A DNA stretch of 64,000 nt, taken from NCBI GenBank assembly GCA_036937835.1, contig CM072876.1:10419501-10483500 (forward strand). Reading direction: 5' to 3'. The stretch's first letter is position 1. Each line of letters starts with the position of its first letter. The notes beneath the pieces are model-generated. The model searched no databases, was not told the DNA's origin, and saw nothing but the letters and a program-made list of their open reading frames with translations. Positions 60,688 through 64,000 of the stretch are shown in pieces. This DNA is from Pampus argenteus (Eukaryota > Chordata > Actinopteri > Scombriformes > Stromateidae). A program made the position numbers and the translations under genes.

Positions 60688-63098
60688 GATCTGGGAGAAC
60701 AGAAGGGACCAGCATGTATGTGTGCTCACCTGCCAGTGGAGGATAATACTCCAGATGAGGCCCAAAGTCAGCTTGTGGTTCCCATCCACAATATCTGTCC
60801 CTCCTATGTTTACCAAATCAACCTGAAAGAGGAGGCAGACAGTGAGACAGTGACTCATTAGAAATAATTATAATAGGCATTAGAATAAACGTGAAGTGTT
60901 ACTAGTAAGATTTAATCCAGTGCCACCTGTGCTGGAAACATACCAAGTCTGCATGATCTACTATAACAAAACACAACAACTACACAACAACAACTAGCTA
61001 ATTTTACTATTCATTCTAGTTCCCTCTTTCTGGCTGATGGTGTGTCCATCAGAGCAATCAGCAGCTTTACTATGTGGGTATAATTAAACTCTGCAGACTC
61101 TTTGGTCGTAAAGGAACACGGTTAAGAAGAACTGGTGTACATGATTTGGCTAAAATCATCCACTAAACAGCAGCTGATGTTACAATAGGATCAAAAACAG
61201 CAAGTACTTACATTATTTTGATGTAGGACTTGAAGTACTTTGTTAACATTGTTGAGAGCGTGCACTCTAGTGGAACCTCGCTCTTTGGTCTGAAAAAAAG
61301 GAAACACAGCACAAATCAGCTGACAGCATGTTCATTGTTCATTAGCCAATCAATAACCTGCAGGGATCTTTGACACTTCATGAAACATACGTATAGGTGA
61401 AGTGAGTAGTTCCATTTAGAGGAAATGACTTTCAGTAGAATATATATGACATATTCATTCACAGACACACAAACACTTACAGGTCAAACTAGAGAGTGAA
61501 ATGTACAATGTGAGGTTTCTCAGCATACATTCATCACACCCATCATGCTATTAGCAATGTCCACAGGCCAACGTATGGAAAGAATGACAGTATGAATGGC
61601 TGACAACTGCAAATCCTTTTTAAATCTTCACATACCTCAGCCACTCATTAGCACCCAATTATAGAGTTAGTGCTATCTGCTATCAGAGAAAGATAGAAAG
61701 AGTGTGTGAGACAGTTGGCACCAAGTACAACTGTAGGTGCTTGACAGCAGTTACGCTGCTGGAGAAGTGAAAGTGAAGTGACACTGATAAAAAAAAAAAG
61801 CAAAACCTTTGTTATGGTCTTACTAAAAACACCACCCATGCAGAAAATACACATATGAAGAAATTAGGCAATAGGTTCAGCCAAAGTAAGAACATGCAAA
61901 ACTGATGAAACTGGGGATAAAATAATTTTTCAACACATCAGTTTTTAATGTAGCTGTTTCGACCAAAAAAGCCCCTTGAGAGGCGCTAATGTTTACATGA
62001 GATTTAGTTTTATGCATGAGGTAATAGTTTTGCTTGTACTGGCTTGAGGGGGTGCAGCAGTCACACTTTAGCTATGAAAACGATTGCTCTCCTGTAATTG
62101 TATTGTTCAGGTTGATAAAATGCACTTGCACAGCAGTCTTGTTCTTCATGCCAAGGCTCAAGTTCCAAATGAAGTAAAACAGGGAGAGCCTTCAGTTTGC
62201 TGTTTGCAATCATTGCTTGTACAAGAACTGATAAGATGCATAAAGAGCACTGAAGCCAAGCAAATCTCAGAAATATTAAAAGGTTAGGTTTCTCAGTTTA
62301 AGTTCTAATTTTAAAATCGCGTGACAAAAAAAGTGTGCGAACCTCAACACGCATACAAAAAACTCACCAGGACAGTGCCAGTGAGGCCCTCCAGCAGGTC
62401 CAGCAGCTTTCTCCCATCCCTCAGGTCAGAGAACATATCTTTGATGGGCGTCTTACCTGTCTGATTGGAGAAAACCGCATAAATATTAGGTTAGATTTAT
62501 AGAGAGATACATAGCTAACACACTCAGACTTTTGCCTTCTTAAGAAATAAAACTGACAACACAGTGGAAACATAACACAACTCATTTTAACAGGTATGTT
62601 TGGCCGGATTTAAAAAGCTCAAACGATAGAAAAGAAGAAGAGAAACTTTGACAGGACCAAGTGTGAGACTGAGAGCATTTGTTTTAAAATATGAAGATGA
62701 GATACGGAAATGGCTTGCCATATGTAGTACATTTAGTTCAACAAGATGTATACAGTGACAAGTAAAGATTTTATTTACTGTCCCAGTATAGCATCACAAA
62801 AAAATATCAGCTTTTAATTAGAAATAGAGTAATTATTTCTGAAATAACCTAAATTTAGTTCCACAACCTCAAGTCACTTGTCAGAAACCTTTATCCCAGG
62901 CAGCTGAAGCAACTATGCACTTAAAAGTAATTACCTTTTTTAGTGCTTTGAGAAACATTTTATTGTGCATTTGAATTGGTGCAATAAAGAGTTAGAATCA
63001 ATTTATACTAGGTCATCAACATAGTTTTATTTTTACCTTGGAGAACTGTGCATTTATCCACTTGGTGAATGTTTTCTTCTGTACTGTGTCGTGTTCAT
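26398..63098 (-). CDS. utrn: Utrophin, partial: 53 exons from CH1 to rod repeat ~22
   Basis: Utrophin is a large cytoskeletal linker. It binds F-actin at its N-terminus and, through a C-terminal part outside this window, the dystroglycan/dystrophin-associated complex at the membrane. The 53 exons join in phase to about 2,583 codons. Rough residue positions in this partial product: CH1 1-108, CH2 109-245, acidic hinge 246-285, spectrin repeats from about 290 to 2290 with a Pro-rich break near 660-680, a hinge-like linker near 2275-2310, then further repeats to 2583. Family-typical segments include QKKTFTKWINAQFSK, DLVNIGGTDIVDGNHKLTLG, KTGRQIVQKQQTENPKAM and FLKWLQEAETTVNVLADAS. More than half the exons have exactly the length of the human dystrophin counterpart as I recall it. 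Dystrophin exons 9 and 41 have no counterpart, as in mammalian utrophin. The initiator exon is beyond 64,000 and exon 56 onward is beyond position 1. Identity is near certain; the choice of utrophin over dystrophin rests on residue-level resemblance. Confidence 0.96.
26692..26846 (-). CDS. utrn: utrn exon, dystrophin-equivalent 54
   Basis: 155 nt, as in dystrophin exon 54, phase 0 to 2. It encodes VVAFNELSSHLLREYSTDDT and RRIKEVTDKHSAAWNSINN. Acceptor ttacag, donor gtgcat. Confidence 0.96.
26847..27758. other. Intron between exons 54 and 53
   Basis: AT-rich, no coding signal. On the minus strand 27331-27345 reads cactagagggcaa, a CTCF-like core (low confidence). The other introns down to 30.6 kb are 100-520 bp and show nothing notable. 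Confidence 0.6.
27759..27964 (-). CDS. utrn: utrn exon, dystrophin-equivalent 53
   Basis: 206 nt (dystrophin 212), phase 1 to 0. It encodes VRNQWDSTQHGIEARLQQLD and QQSRDPLTKQLADNK, both utrophin-like. The donor gttaga has T at +3. Confidence 0.96.
28178..28295 (-). CDS. utrn: utrn exon, dystrophin-equivalent 52
   Basis: 118 nt, as in dystrophin exon 52, phase 0 to 1. It encodes VTKSDLEQRHPQLEDIFTLA and NKTSNLDVRTSITEK. Acceptor ggtag, donor gtatgt. Confidence 0.97.
28457..28665 (-). CDS. utrn: utrn exon, dystrophin-equivalent 51 (hinge and repeat 20 start)
   Basis: 209 nt (dystrophin 233), phase 1 to 0. It opens with a hinge rich in His, Pro and Thr. It then encodes LNETATELADWLLLITQMLK and SNIVTVGDTEEI, a clear match to utrophin [24 protein letters not shown]. 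Donor gtaata. Confidence 0.97.
29185..29305 (-). CDS. utrn: utrn exon, dystrophin-equivalent 50 (repeat-19-like helix C and hinge)
   Basis: 121 nt (dystrophin 109), phase 0 to 1 like dystrophin exon 50. It encodes SKVEQLAGDWKALDGRLRES, paralleling RKLEDLSSEWKAVNRLLQE with the helix-C Trp. It then gives a His/Gln/Pro-rich hinge, LSPPVSPWTQHQHVVQHQQL. Confidence 0.86.
29447..29548 (-). CDS. utrn: utrn exon, dystrophin-equivalent 49 (repeat-19-like)
   Basis: 102 nt, exactly the size of dystrophin exon 49, phase 0-0. It encodes ALEASMKDRKKDLEDLLAHS and IELQRRQQLLPQEK, helix B, paralleling dystrophin AKQPDVEEILSKGQHLYKEK. The donor reads gtctcc, poor beyond the GT. Confidence 0.82.
29657..29809 (-). 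CDS. utrn: utrn exon, dystrophin-equivalent 48 (repeat-19-like)
   Basis: 153 nt (dystrophin 186), phase 0-0. It encodes VTHELLDKVREVEANVQSHT and QFQDRMNRLTDWVVVTHQTV. This parallels dystrophin VSRALPEKQGEIEAQ and EQLNHLLLWLSPIRNQL, helix A of repeat 19 with its Trp. Mammalian utrophin lacks this repeat. Acceptor ttacag, donor gtagat. Confidence 0.86.
30015..30164 (-). CDS. utrn: utrn exon, dystrophin-equivalent 47
   Basis: 150 nt, as in dystrophin exon 47, phase 0-0. It encodes AVADEMDTQNERLGWLNKYA and KLRAINLSWSK; compare utrophin EKLKWLNRTE and SLRTVNMTWNK. Donor gtgaga. Confidence 0.95.
30598..30733 (-). CDS. utrn: utrn exon, dystrophin-equivalent 46
   Basis: 136 nt (dystrophin 148), phase 2 to 0. 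It encodes LVRKREELASWLEQAENAVN and ATDENLKDLK. The acceptor is read as tgtgcag within a CA/TG run, which gives the phase required by exon 45. Confidence 0.94.
31069..31244 (-). CDS. utrn: utrn exon, dystrophin-equivalent 45
   Basis: 176 nt, as in dystrophin exon 45, phase 0 to 2. It encodes ELEEGLSSHQPVLAVLTRTG and EEKLDALGQRWRAVSRQVLD. Compare utrophin [20 protein letters not shown]. Donor gtagtg. Confidence 0.96.
32110..32260 (-). CDS. utrn: utrn exon, dystrophin-equivalent 44
   Basis: 151 nt (dystrophin 148), phase 2 to 0. It encodes FDRAIEEWRQFHCDMNDLSQ and LNLDSARQHQE. The RAMEEWRQFHCDLNDL signature is utrophin's. The donor gtcagt has C at +3. Confidence 0.97.
33455..33569. repeat. Diverged direct repeat, about 48 bp
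   Basis: 33455-33503 (gactgtttatgcccaagg...) and 33523-33569 (gattgtttatacccaagg...) share most positions and both end in caaggtca. An old local duplication. Confidence 0.75.
33734..33906 (-). CDS. utrn: utrn exon, dystrophin-equivalent 43
   Basis: 173 nt, as in dystrophin exon 43, phase 0 to 2. It encodes NIKDNLERLGEQVAGIHECH and ALTQLNAEWDRLNRMYNHRK, close to utrophin. Donor gtgagt. Confidence 0.96.
34127..34180. repeat. 27-bp tandem duplication
   Basis: Two adjacent copies of aatcctttatgctgctgact followed by aacctta, differing by one base (ttt/ttc). Located in the intron between exons 43 and 42. Confidence 0.9.
34323..34493 (-). CDS. utrn: utrn exon, dystrophin-equivalent 42
   Basis: 171 nt (dystrophin 195), phase 0-0. 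It encodes LLSSSDYLLDINKVLLTMAD and LYEDLSSQEDTLR; compare utrophin LLPTDYLVEINKILLCMDD and IYEDFSFQEDSLK. Donor gtgggt. Confidence 0.95.
34641..34733 (-). CDS. utrn: utrn exon, shortened relic of dystrophin-equivalent 40
   Basis: 93 nt, 31 codons, phase 0-0. It encodes ELRVLRIRQVEVSEDSSSHT and FTEQLREFSTK. Dystrophin exon 40 is 153 nt and opens with DLRSQRRKKALEISHQW. As I recall it, human utrophin has only a short segment here (AIPIQQRK). No counterpart of dystrophin exon 41 is seen. Acceptor gtttag, donor gtgagg. Confidence 0.82.
34889..35026 (-). CDS. utrn: utrn exon, dystrophin-equivalent 39 (repeat 14)
   Basis: 138 nt, as in dystrophin, phase 0-0. It encodes SVEDLLRRGEDLLQQTPDEG and LLLIRLQSQYSAHR; compare utrophin QIEEVLQRGEEMLHQP. 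Confidence 0.95.
35027..35802. other. Intron between exons 39 and 38
   Basis: Contains a GT microsatellite at about 35523-35554. No exon-like segment with splice sites seen. Confidence 0.6.
35803..35955 (-). CDS. utrn: utrn exon, dystrophin-equivalent 38 (repeat 14)
   Basis: 153 nt (dystrophin 123), phase 0-0. It encodes SEVQDLQAELQDTLRALQQQ, then QDTANILDDDK. The DLQAELQ helix aligns with utrophin DLEKLENDIENML. Donor gtacac. Confidence 0.88.
36164..36220 (-). CDS. utrn: utrn small utrophin-type exon between equivalents 37 and 38
   Basis: 57 nt, 19 codons, phase 0-0. It encodes LMTSLESGGVEINQQAPQQ. It fits in place of utrophin's CLVTTETFETG linker. Skipping it would keep the frame. Acceptor atacag, donor gtacaa. 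The call rests on splice signals and phase. Confidence 0.78.
36380..36550 (-). CDS. utrn: utrn exon, dystrophin-equivalent 37 (repeat 13)
   Basis: 171 nt, as in dystrophin, phase 0-0. It encodes RVDNVRDQAVILMTSRGPAC and EPKLAELNCNFDKVSQHIKT. Donor gtatga. Confidence 0.96.
36465..36477 (-). promoter_or_regulatory. CTCF-like motif inside exon 37
   Basis: On the coding strand the exon reads ccagcagggggcc, close to the CTCF core. It also encodes T-S-R-G-P. It may be only codon usage. Confidence 0.25.
36551..37514. other. Intron between exons 37 and 36
   Basis: Holds the CATA repeat (37100-37230). The rest is AT-rich without coding signal. Confidence 0.6.
37100..37230. repeat. (CATA)n tetranucleotide microsatellite
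   Basis: Imperfect ca/ta repeats pass into a perfect (CATA)n from about 37161. It generates spurious long open frames (MYVCMYVC on the minus strand). Confidence 0.97.
37515..37643 (-). CDS. utrn: utrn exon, dystrophin-equivalent 36 (repeat 13)
   Basis: 129 nt, as in dystrophin, phase 0-0. It encodes EVEIFDENLAHISTWLYQTQ; compare utrophin IFDGNVAHISTWLYQAE. The intron just upstream opens with a long CA tract next to the acceptor. Confidence 0.96.
37649..37708. repeat. (CA)n microsatellite next to the exon 36 acceptor
   Basis: Starts within 6 bp of the exon 36 acceptor. On the gene strand it is a (TG)n run in the usual place of the polypyrimidine tract. Confidence 0.95.
38114..38293 (-). CDS. 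utrn: utrn exon, dystrophin-equivalent 35 (repeat 12)
   Basis: 180 nt, as in dystrophin, phase 0-0. It encodes LVEGSDAQLEDRLCGLNEAW and CVRTWTEDWLSAVL. RTWTEDW is utrophin-specific. Confidence 0.96.
38294..38822. other. Intron between exons 35 and 34
   Basis: Contains a (CA)n run at 38406-38452. Nothing else recognised. Confidence 0.6.
38406..38452. repeat. (CA)n microsatellite
   Basis: Pure CA run, intronic. Confidence 0.95.
38823..38993 (-). CDS. utrn: utrn exon, dystrophin-equivalent 34 (repeat 11/12)
   Basis: 171 nt, as in dystrophin, phase 0-0. It encodes VTEGKQDLEKALSLSQKFQK and ILQEWLTTNEAQLQQKNSSG. VTEGKQDLE matches utrophin. Confidence 0.96.
39112..39267 (-). CDS. utrn: utrn exon, dystrophin-equivalent 33 (repeat 11)
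   Basis: 156 nt, as in dystrophin, phase 0-0. It encodes SEVKLEVETVIKTGRQIVQK and LTALKLLYNDLGAQ. It is one of the clearest utrophin-versus-dystrophin discriminators in the window. Confidence 0.98.
39456..39629 (-). CDS. utrn: utrn exon, dystrophin-equivalent 32 (repeat 10/11)
   Basis: 174 nt, as in dystrophin, phase 0-0. It encodes EISTKYQLFQKPANFEQRML and DCKRVLEGAKAELHILDVKD, close to human utrophin. Confidence 0.97.
39819..39950 (-). CDS. utrn: utrn exon, dystrophin-equivalent 31 (repeat 10)
   Basis: 132 nt (dystrophin 111), phase 0-0. It encodes EIAAHEVTVEEMRRRNVANL, a Pro-rich insertion PPPSTDGKAARGG, and LDQLQ. Utrophin has a similar loop (PESRTARGG). Confidence 0.94.
40491..40652 (-). 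CDS. utrn: utrn exon, dystrophin-equivalent 30 (repeat 10)
   Basis: 162 nt, as in dystrophin, phase 0-0. It encodes LEQQLQTLKENEQALQTLQE and LTDRIDAFQLPQEAQ. The latter is a utrophin hallmark. Confidence 0.97.
41085..41234 (-). CDS. utrn: utrn exon, dystrophin-equivalent 29 (repeat 9)
   Basis: 150 nt, as in dystrophin, phase 0-0. It encodes LRHPGDNRTQIRELGQTLID and GGILDELISEKLQAFNSRYE, matching utrophin almost residue for residue. The donor gtcagg has C at +3. Confidence 0.97.
42505..42639 (-). CDS. utrn: utrn exon, dystrophin-equivalent 28 (repeat 9)
   Basis: 135 nt, as in dystrophin, phase 0-0. It encodes EVWSCWMELLQYLDMEQSWL and ESTEAVNEALE, very close to human utrophin. Donor gtaaaa. 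Confidence 0.97.
42640..43372. other. Intron between exons 28 and 27
   Basis: No exon or mobile element recognised. Short CA run at about 43350-43366. Confidence 0.6.
43373..43561 (-). CDS. utrn: utrn exon, dystrophin-equivalent 27 (repeat 8)
   Basis: 189 nt (dystrophin 183), phase 0-0. It encodes RAKEDVLQKEVKVKILKDSI and LCDRFKGKCHTLE. Acceptor tcacag, donor gtaatt. A short CA run lies just downstream of the donor. Confidence 0.96.
43657..43827 (-). CDS. utrn: utrn exon, dystrophin-equivalent 26 (repeat 8)
   Basis: 171 nt, as in dystrophin, phase 0-0. It encodes NLRKDLAEMQEWMTQVDEEF and RDFEYKSPEELEASLEEMK, nearly identical to human utrophin. Donor gtgggg. Confidence 0.97.
44063..44218 (-). 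CDS. utrn: utrn exon, dystrophin-equivalent 25 (repeat 7)
   Basis: 156 nt, as in dystrophin, phase 0-0. It encodes EYVNEMESVEGSLKQIGENV and DKLDERQSRWDALSKQ; compare utrophin NEIETIESSLKNMKEIETN. Donor gtgaag. Confidence 0.93.
44366..44479 (-). CDS. utrn: utrn exon, dystrophin-equivalent 24 (repeat 7)
   Basis: 114 nt, as in dystrophin, phase 0-0. It encodes VRLVEVERWLDAVQELLSRD and SLQEEVNQCK, helix A of repeat 7 with its Trp. Confidence 0.93.
44592..44729 (-). CDS. utrn: utrn exon, dystrophin-equivalent 23 (repeat 6, shortened)
   Basis: 138 nt, 75 nt shorter than dystrophin exon 23, phase 0-0. It encodes GLCLEIERTQRASDPAELQR followed by WSQLSSRAREELGTLQ. It aligns with the second half of the mammalian exon only, leaving the repeat about 25 residues short. 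Confidence 0.83.
44730..47306. other. Introns around exon 22
   Basis: 44730-46021 and 46150-47306. I searched both for a missing helix-A exon with splice sites and found none. 46236-46250 reads ccacaagagggcagt, a CTCF-like core (low confidence). Confidence 0.5.
46022..46149 (-). CDS. utrn: utrn exon, dystrophin-equivalent 22 (repeat 5/6, shortened)
   Basis: 128 nt (dystrophin 146), phase 1 to 0. It encodes LASLEANQVIPSPVEGLEAR and LATLRDGVVDILTTEGAVERAQ in two segments. The usual helix A with Trp that opens this repeat is not recognisable. Donor gtgagt. Confidence 0.8.
47307..47460 (-). CDS. utrn: utrn exon, dystrophin-equivalent 21 (repeat 5, divergent)
   Basis: 154 nt (dystrophin 181), phase 0 to 1. 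It encodes VSALNLRLEQLSAEVGSLGA and ends QRLQSKQQEVNE. It has no Trp and weak similarity to mammalian utrophin. The call rests on splice sites (gttcag, gtaatt), phase and position. Confidence 0.82.
48084..48328 (-). CDS. utrn: utrn exon, dystrophin-equivalent 20 (repeats 4/5)
   Basis: 245 nt (dystrophin 242), phase 1 to 0. It encodes SVRADIDLIQTEWDVCARQL and, further on, LADLDRALEEHDRWLDSISA. The two Trp residues mark helix C of repeat 4 and helix A of repeat 5. Confidence 0.93.
48783..48870 (-). CDS. utrn: utrn exon, dystrophin-equivalent 19 (repeat 4)
   Basis: 88 nt, as in dystrophin exon 19, phase 0 to 1. It encodes LELTAKEATISQAVQEGRGL and MDQLER. Sequence identity is low, but length and phase fit. 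Confidence 0.9.
48965..49088 (-). CDS. utrn: utrn exon, dystrophin-equivalent 18 (repeat 4)
   Basis: 124 nt, as in dystrophin exon 18, phase 2 to 0. It encodes YKNKIADLLSWIKTWKTSAQ; compare utrophin AELLNWILKWKTAIQ. Helix A of repeat 4. Acceptor tctgcag. Confidence 0.95.
49205..49368 (-). CDS. utrn: utrn exon, dystrophin-equivalent 17 (Pro-rich linker after repeat 3)
   Basis: 164 nt, phase 0 to 2. It encodes a poorly conserved Val/Ala-rich stretch and then LAPPAPPKKRLVETDAEVRR. The Pro run (PPPPPP in mammalian utrophin) is reduced and interrupted here. I placed the donor at gtaaga, two bases after a possible gtgtaa, because only that phase reads into the next exon. Confidence 0.9.
49962..50141 (-). 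CDS. utrn: utrn exon, dystrophin-equivalent 16 (repeat 3)
   Basis: 180 nt, phase 0-0. It encodes KKRRTLDQLSDAGQDVISLL and RWDNLVQKLEDCSFQ, matching utrophin's RQTLDQLSEIGQDVGQLL. The donor lies in a gtgtgtgt run. Confidence 0.95.
50376..50483 (-). CDS. utrn: utrn exon, dystrophin-equivalent 15 (repeat 3)
   Basis: 108 nt, phase 0-0. It encodes SLFKAWLVEKEEALSEVQTS, then NFKDPSEMNTHVRRLA. Acceptor ctacag: reading the exon from AGTTTATTC gives the 108 nt expected from dystrophin. Donor gtaagt. Confidence 0.95.
50731..50832 (-). CDS. utrn: utrn exon, dystrophin-equivalent 14 (repeat 2/3)
   Basis: 102 nt, phase 0-0. It encodes SLGERWAAVCRWTEERWHKL, helix C of repeat 2 running into helix A of repeat 3. 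Donor gtaggt. Confidence 0.96.
51095..51214 (-). CDS. utrn: utrn exon, dystrophin-equivalent 13 (repeat 2)
   Basis: 120 nt, phase 0-0. It encodes LEAEQVKVNSLTHMVVVVDE followed by NSGESATAALEEQLQ, a very conserved helix B. Acceptor gctcag, donor gtgagt. Confidence 0.97.
51501..51651 (-). CDS. utrn: utrn exon, dystrophin-equivalent 12 (repeat 2)
   Basis: 151 nt, phase 2 to 0. It encodes LHEVLMDLQQQQLQQLSDWL and TQTEERIRKIETEP, helix A of repeat 2 with its Trp. The poly-Gln run resembles utrophin's KKQLQQLSAWL. Confidence 0.96.
51957..52058. repeat. (GT)n microsatellite with GC variants
   Basis: About 100 bp of GT with gc interruptions in the intron between exons 12 and 11. Confidence 0.97.
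52410..52591 (-). CDS. utrn: utrn exon, dystrophin-equivalent 11 (repeat 1)
   Basis: 182 nt, as in dystrophin exon 11, phase 0 to 2. It encodes AFMMELTAHQSSVGNVLQAG and SLLNSRWESLRVASMDRQ, helices B and C of spectrin repeat 1 with the conserved helix-C Trp. Donor gtagag. Confidence 0.96.
52592..54373. other. Intron between exons 11 and 10
   Basis: 1.8 kb without coding signal. Open frames at 53394-53802 lack splice-compatible ends or family similarity. Confidence 0.6.
54374..54616 (-). CDS. utrn: utrn exon, dystrophin-equivalent 10 (hinge 1 and repeat 1)
   Basis: 243 nt, 81 codons, phase 0-0. The first third is a Ser/Thr/Pro/Glu-rich linker (STPTETEGETEGEMEG). It then begins spectrin repeat 1 with LDSYQTTLEEVLTWLLSAED and VEEVKDQFHTHE. 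There is no counterpart of dystrophin exon 9 between this exon and exon 8, as in mammalian utrophin. Confidence 0.95.
54617..58282. other. Long intron at hinge 1, between exons 10 and 8
   Basis: 3.7 kb, the largest intron inside the resolved gene part. It contains an AT/poly-T tract (55467-55537) and a GA run (55916-55975). No counterpart of dystrophin exon 9 found. Confidence 0.6.
55467..55537. repeat. (AT)n followed by poly-T
   Basis: AT run 55467-55510 then 27 T. On the minus strand this is a poly-A start with an AT tail, as left by some retroposons, but no element body is recognised. Confidence 0.95.
58283..58449 (-). CDS. utrn: utrn exon, dystrophin-equivalent 8 (CH2 end)
   Basis: 167 nt, phase 1 to 0. 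It encodes VAVQLPDKKSIIMYVTSLFA and IREVETLPRKYK, the end of CH2 and actin-binding site 3. The closing segment AEAEDSGPGLSAQ begins hinge 1. The utrophin-type PRKYK follows the CH2 domain. Donor gtaaaa. Confidence 0.96.
58450..60103. other. Introns on both sides of exon 7
   Basis: 58450-59094 and 59211-60103. No exon-like segment. A GT microsatellite lies at 59724-59750 and a G-rich stretch at 58499-58520. Confidence 0.6.
59095..59210 (-). CDS. utrn: utrn exon, dystrophin-equivalent 7 (CH2)
   Basis: 116 nt, one codon shorter than dystrophin exon 7 (119). Phase 2 to 1. It encodes FSWDQVVQLSPVERLDHAFT and ELAIERLLDSE in CH2. The missing codon falls near the start, where the usual H-K-P-D-L-F context reads F-R-P-N-A-F. 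Confidence 0.95.
60104..60276 (-). CDS. utrn: utrn exon, dystrophin-equivalent 6 (CH2 start)
   Basis: 173 nt, phase 0 to 2. It encodes the CH1-CH2 linker and the start of CH2: SNLQQTNSEKILLSWVRQ, then NVLNFTTSWADGLALN. The length equals dystrophin exon 6. Acceptor tag, donor gtgagg. Confidence 0.97.
60632..60686. repeat. (GT)n microsatellite
   Basis: In the short intron between exons 6 and 5, about 45 bp from the exon 5 donor. Confidence 0.95.
60730..60822 (-). CDS. utrn: utrn exon, dystrophin-equivalent 5 (CH1 end)
   Basis: 93 nt, phase 0-0. It encodes VDLVNIGGTDIVDGNHKLTL followed by GLIWSIILHWQ, among the most conserved stretches of the family. NIGGTDI matches utrophin (dystrophin has NIGSTDI). 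Donor gtgagc. Confidence 0.97.
61212..61289 (-). CDS. utrn: utrn exon, dystrophin-equivalent 4 (CH1)
   Basis: 78 nt, 26 codons, phase 0-0. It encodes ERGSTRVHALNNVNKVLQVL, a conserved CH1 helix. Acceptor ttttcag, donor gtaagt (consensus). Confidence 0.96.
61290..63036. other. Introns between exons 4, 3 and 2
   Basis: 61290-62367 and 62461-63036. AT-rich, nothing recognised. Confidence 0.6.
62368..62460 (-). CDS. utrn: utrn exon, dystrophin-equivalent 3 (CH1)
   Basis: 93 nt, 31 codons, phase 0-0. It encodes TGKTPIKDMFSDLRDGRKLL and then the LLEGLTG core of CH1. Acceptor aatcag, donor gtgagt. The length is identical to dystrophin exon 3. Confidence 0.96.
63037..63098 (-). CDS. utrn: utrn exon, dystrophin-equivalent 2 (CH1 start)
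   Basis: 62 nt, the same as human dystrophin exon 2. It enters after one base of a codon and ends at a codon boundary. It encodes EHDTVQKKTFTKWINAQFSK, the beginning of the first calponin-homology domain and actin-binding site 1. Acceptor ccacag, donor gtaaaa. It is the most 5' exon in the window. Confidence 0.96.
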
Positions 63099-64000
63099 CT
63101 GTGGAAAAGAGAGAGGAGGGGTGTTAGAAAGGCGAACAGGTGTATCAAGACTTGACACCAGCAGGTAAATGGTAATTGTAGCTAGAGGTGCCATGGCTTA
63201 AAAGCATCACTATCAATGTGGCTAGAACAGAAAGTCAGAAAATTACACACATCTAAATATGAAGGAAAATGTAGGCGACGGAGTATTTGGATGATGTGTA
63301 TAAAATGTCAAAAGGTGGGTAATGTTAAAGGTATAGGACAAAAAAAACTCTTGTTTTTGTGCCCTGGCCCATTTTACATTTTCTTCCCGCTTGACTCCCT
63401 GCTCCTCCTTTATTCTCTCCAACATGGCACTCTAATAAAGCACCTCATTGTGTGTCAAGCAGAGGGTCAGCTGCTTTGATGTGCTTGGGCGACGGCTGGC
63501 TCCTGTAATGCGTCAGAGTAGTCCATGCAATTGCATAAGTCATAACTTATGAGTCAAATAAAATAAAGTGAAACAAAATAGGACAGACGTTAAGGGCCCA
63601 TGGAAAGAATTCATCTTGCAAATAAAGAGACAACGTCCTGCAATAAACAATCACAGGATATACAGGATGTTCTTCAAGTCTGTGTCCTTCCTGTGGCCTC
63701 CTAAATAACCAGTTCATTAAGTTGTCACTTTGTTCCAGAATTGTACACCTGAGGGTATAGGTCAAAAAAAAAGAGAAATGCATTCACATCTGCTTCTAAG
63801 CACCATGAATGAGGACTATACTAAGACTATAATCTGGGGGAGGAGAAGCTGTAAAAGTGTATGTTTGTAAGTGCATTTAAACTGCCACTGTCATTCAACT
63901 AGCTGCTGTGTAAAGTACCATGAACTGAACAAAAGGTCAAAGGTTATGATCACCAACCCCAGCGGTCATTGGCCTCTTTGTTTGGGGTGTGTGGAGTGTA
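63099..64000. other. Start of the intron 5' to exon 2
   Basis: No first exon or promoter seen before the window ends. The initiator methionine exon lies further right. Confidence 0.6.

Noticed and set aside
26398..63098. The gene could be dystrophin (dmd)
   Set aside because: Many exon lengths agree with dystrophin, but residues at diagnostic places (NIGGTDI, DAFQLPQEAQ, RTWTEDW, RAIEEWRQFHCDMNDL, SNIVTVGDTEEI) follow utrophin.
63547..63783. 78-codon minus-strand open frame as a possible first exon
   Set aside because: No similarity to the utrophin N-terminus, and no donor in the phase needed by the exon at 63037-63098.

Overview
This window is vertebrate genomic DNA, and the gene in it points to a teleost fish. 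It is AT-rich, dense in (CA/GT)n microsatellites, and has one gene split into many small exons with GT-AG introns mostly of 0.1-1.5 kb. A decayed Tc1-like DNA transposon of the type common in fish lies near the left end. I see no prokaryotic gene, CRISPR array, rRNA or tRNA.

The right 38 kb (26398-63098, minus strand) carries the 5' and central part of utrophin (utrn), the autosomal relative of dystrophin. I resolved 53 coding exons, all flanked by AG and GT and all in compatible phase, giving about 2,583 codons without a stop. From 5' (right) to 3' (left) they encode the two calponin-homology actin-binding domains (63.1-58.3 kb), an acidic hinge (54.6 kb), and a long series of spectrin repeats (54.6-26.4 kb) with two hinge-like breaks. 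The true start exon lies beyond 64,000. The 3' part of the gene (dystrophin-equivalent exon 56 onward: WW, EF-hand, ZZ and coiled-coil regions) lies beyond position 1. Utrophin rather than dystrophin is indicated by segments such as SEVKLEVETVIKTG, YNDLGAQ, RAIEEWRQFHCDMNDL and SNIVTVGDTEEI. Exons are named here by their human dystrophin equivalent; those exon sizes, and the human utrophin and dystrophin sequences compared, are recalled rather than looked up.

The left 26 kb has no further utrophin exon that I can find and is read as the very long intron after exon 55. Its one coding-like element is a 49-codon open segment (21777-21923, minus strand). It starts with ATG after an in-frame stop, ends at a strong donor in phase 0, and sits below a CpG- and CT-rich block. 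This is where dystrophin's Dp116 first exon lies, so I propose it as the first exon of a short G-utrophin/Up113-like isoform.

Most interesting: (1) three exons at 29185-29809 appear to encode the equivalent of dystrophin repeat 19, which mammalian utrophin lacks; (2) the candidate internal first exon; (3) a 31-codon exon at 34641-34733 that looks like a remnant of dystrophin exon 40, at the site where utrophin lost another repeat; (4) a degenerate stretch of the rod at 44.6-47.5 kb. No unknown multi-gene system is visible.
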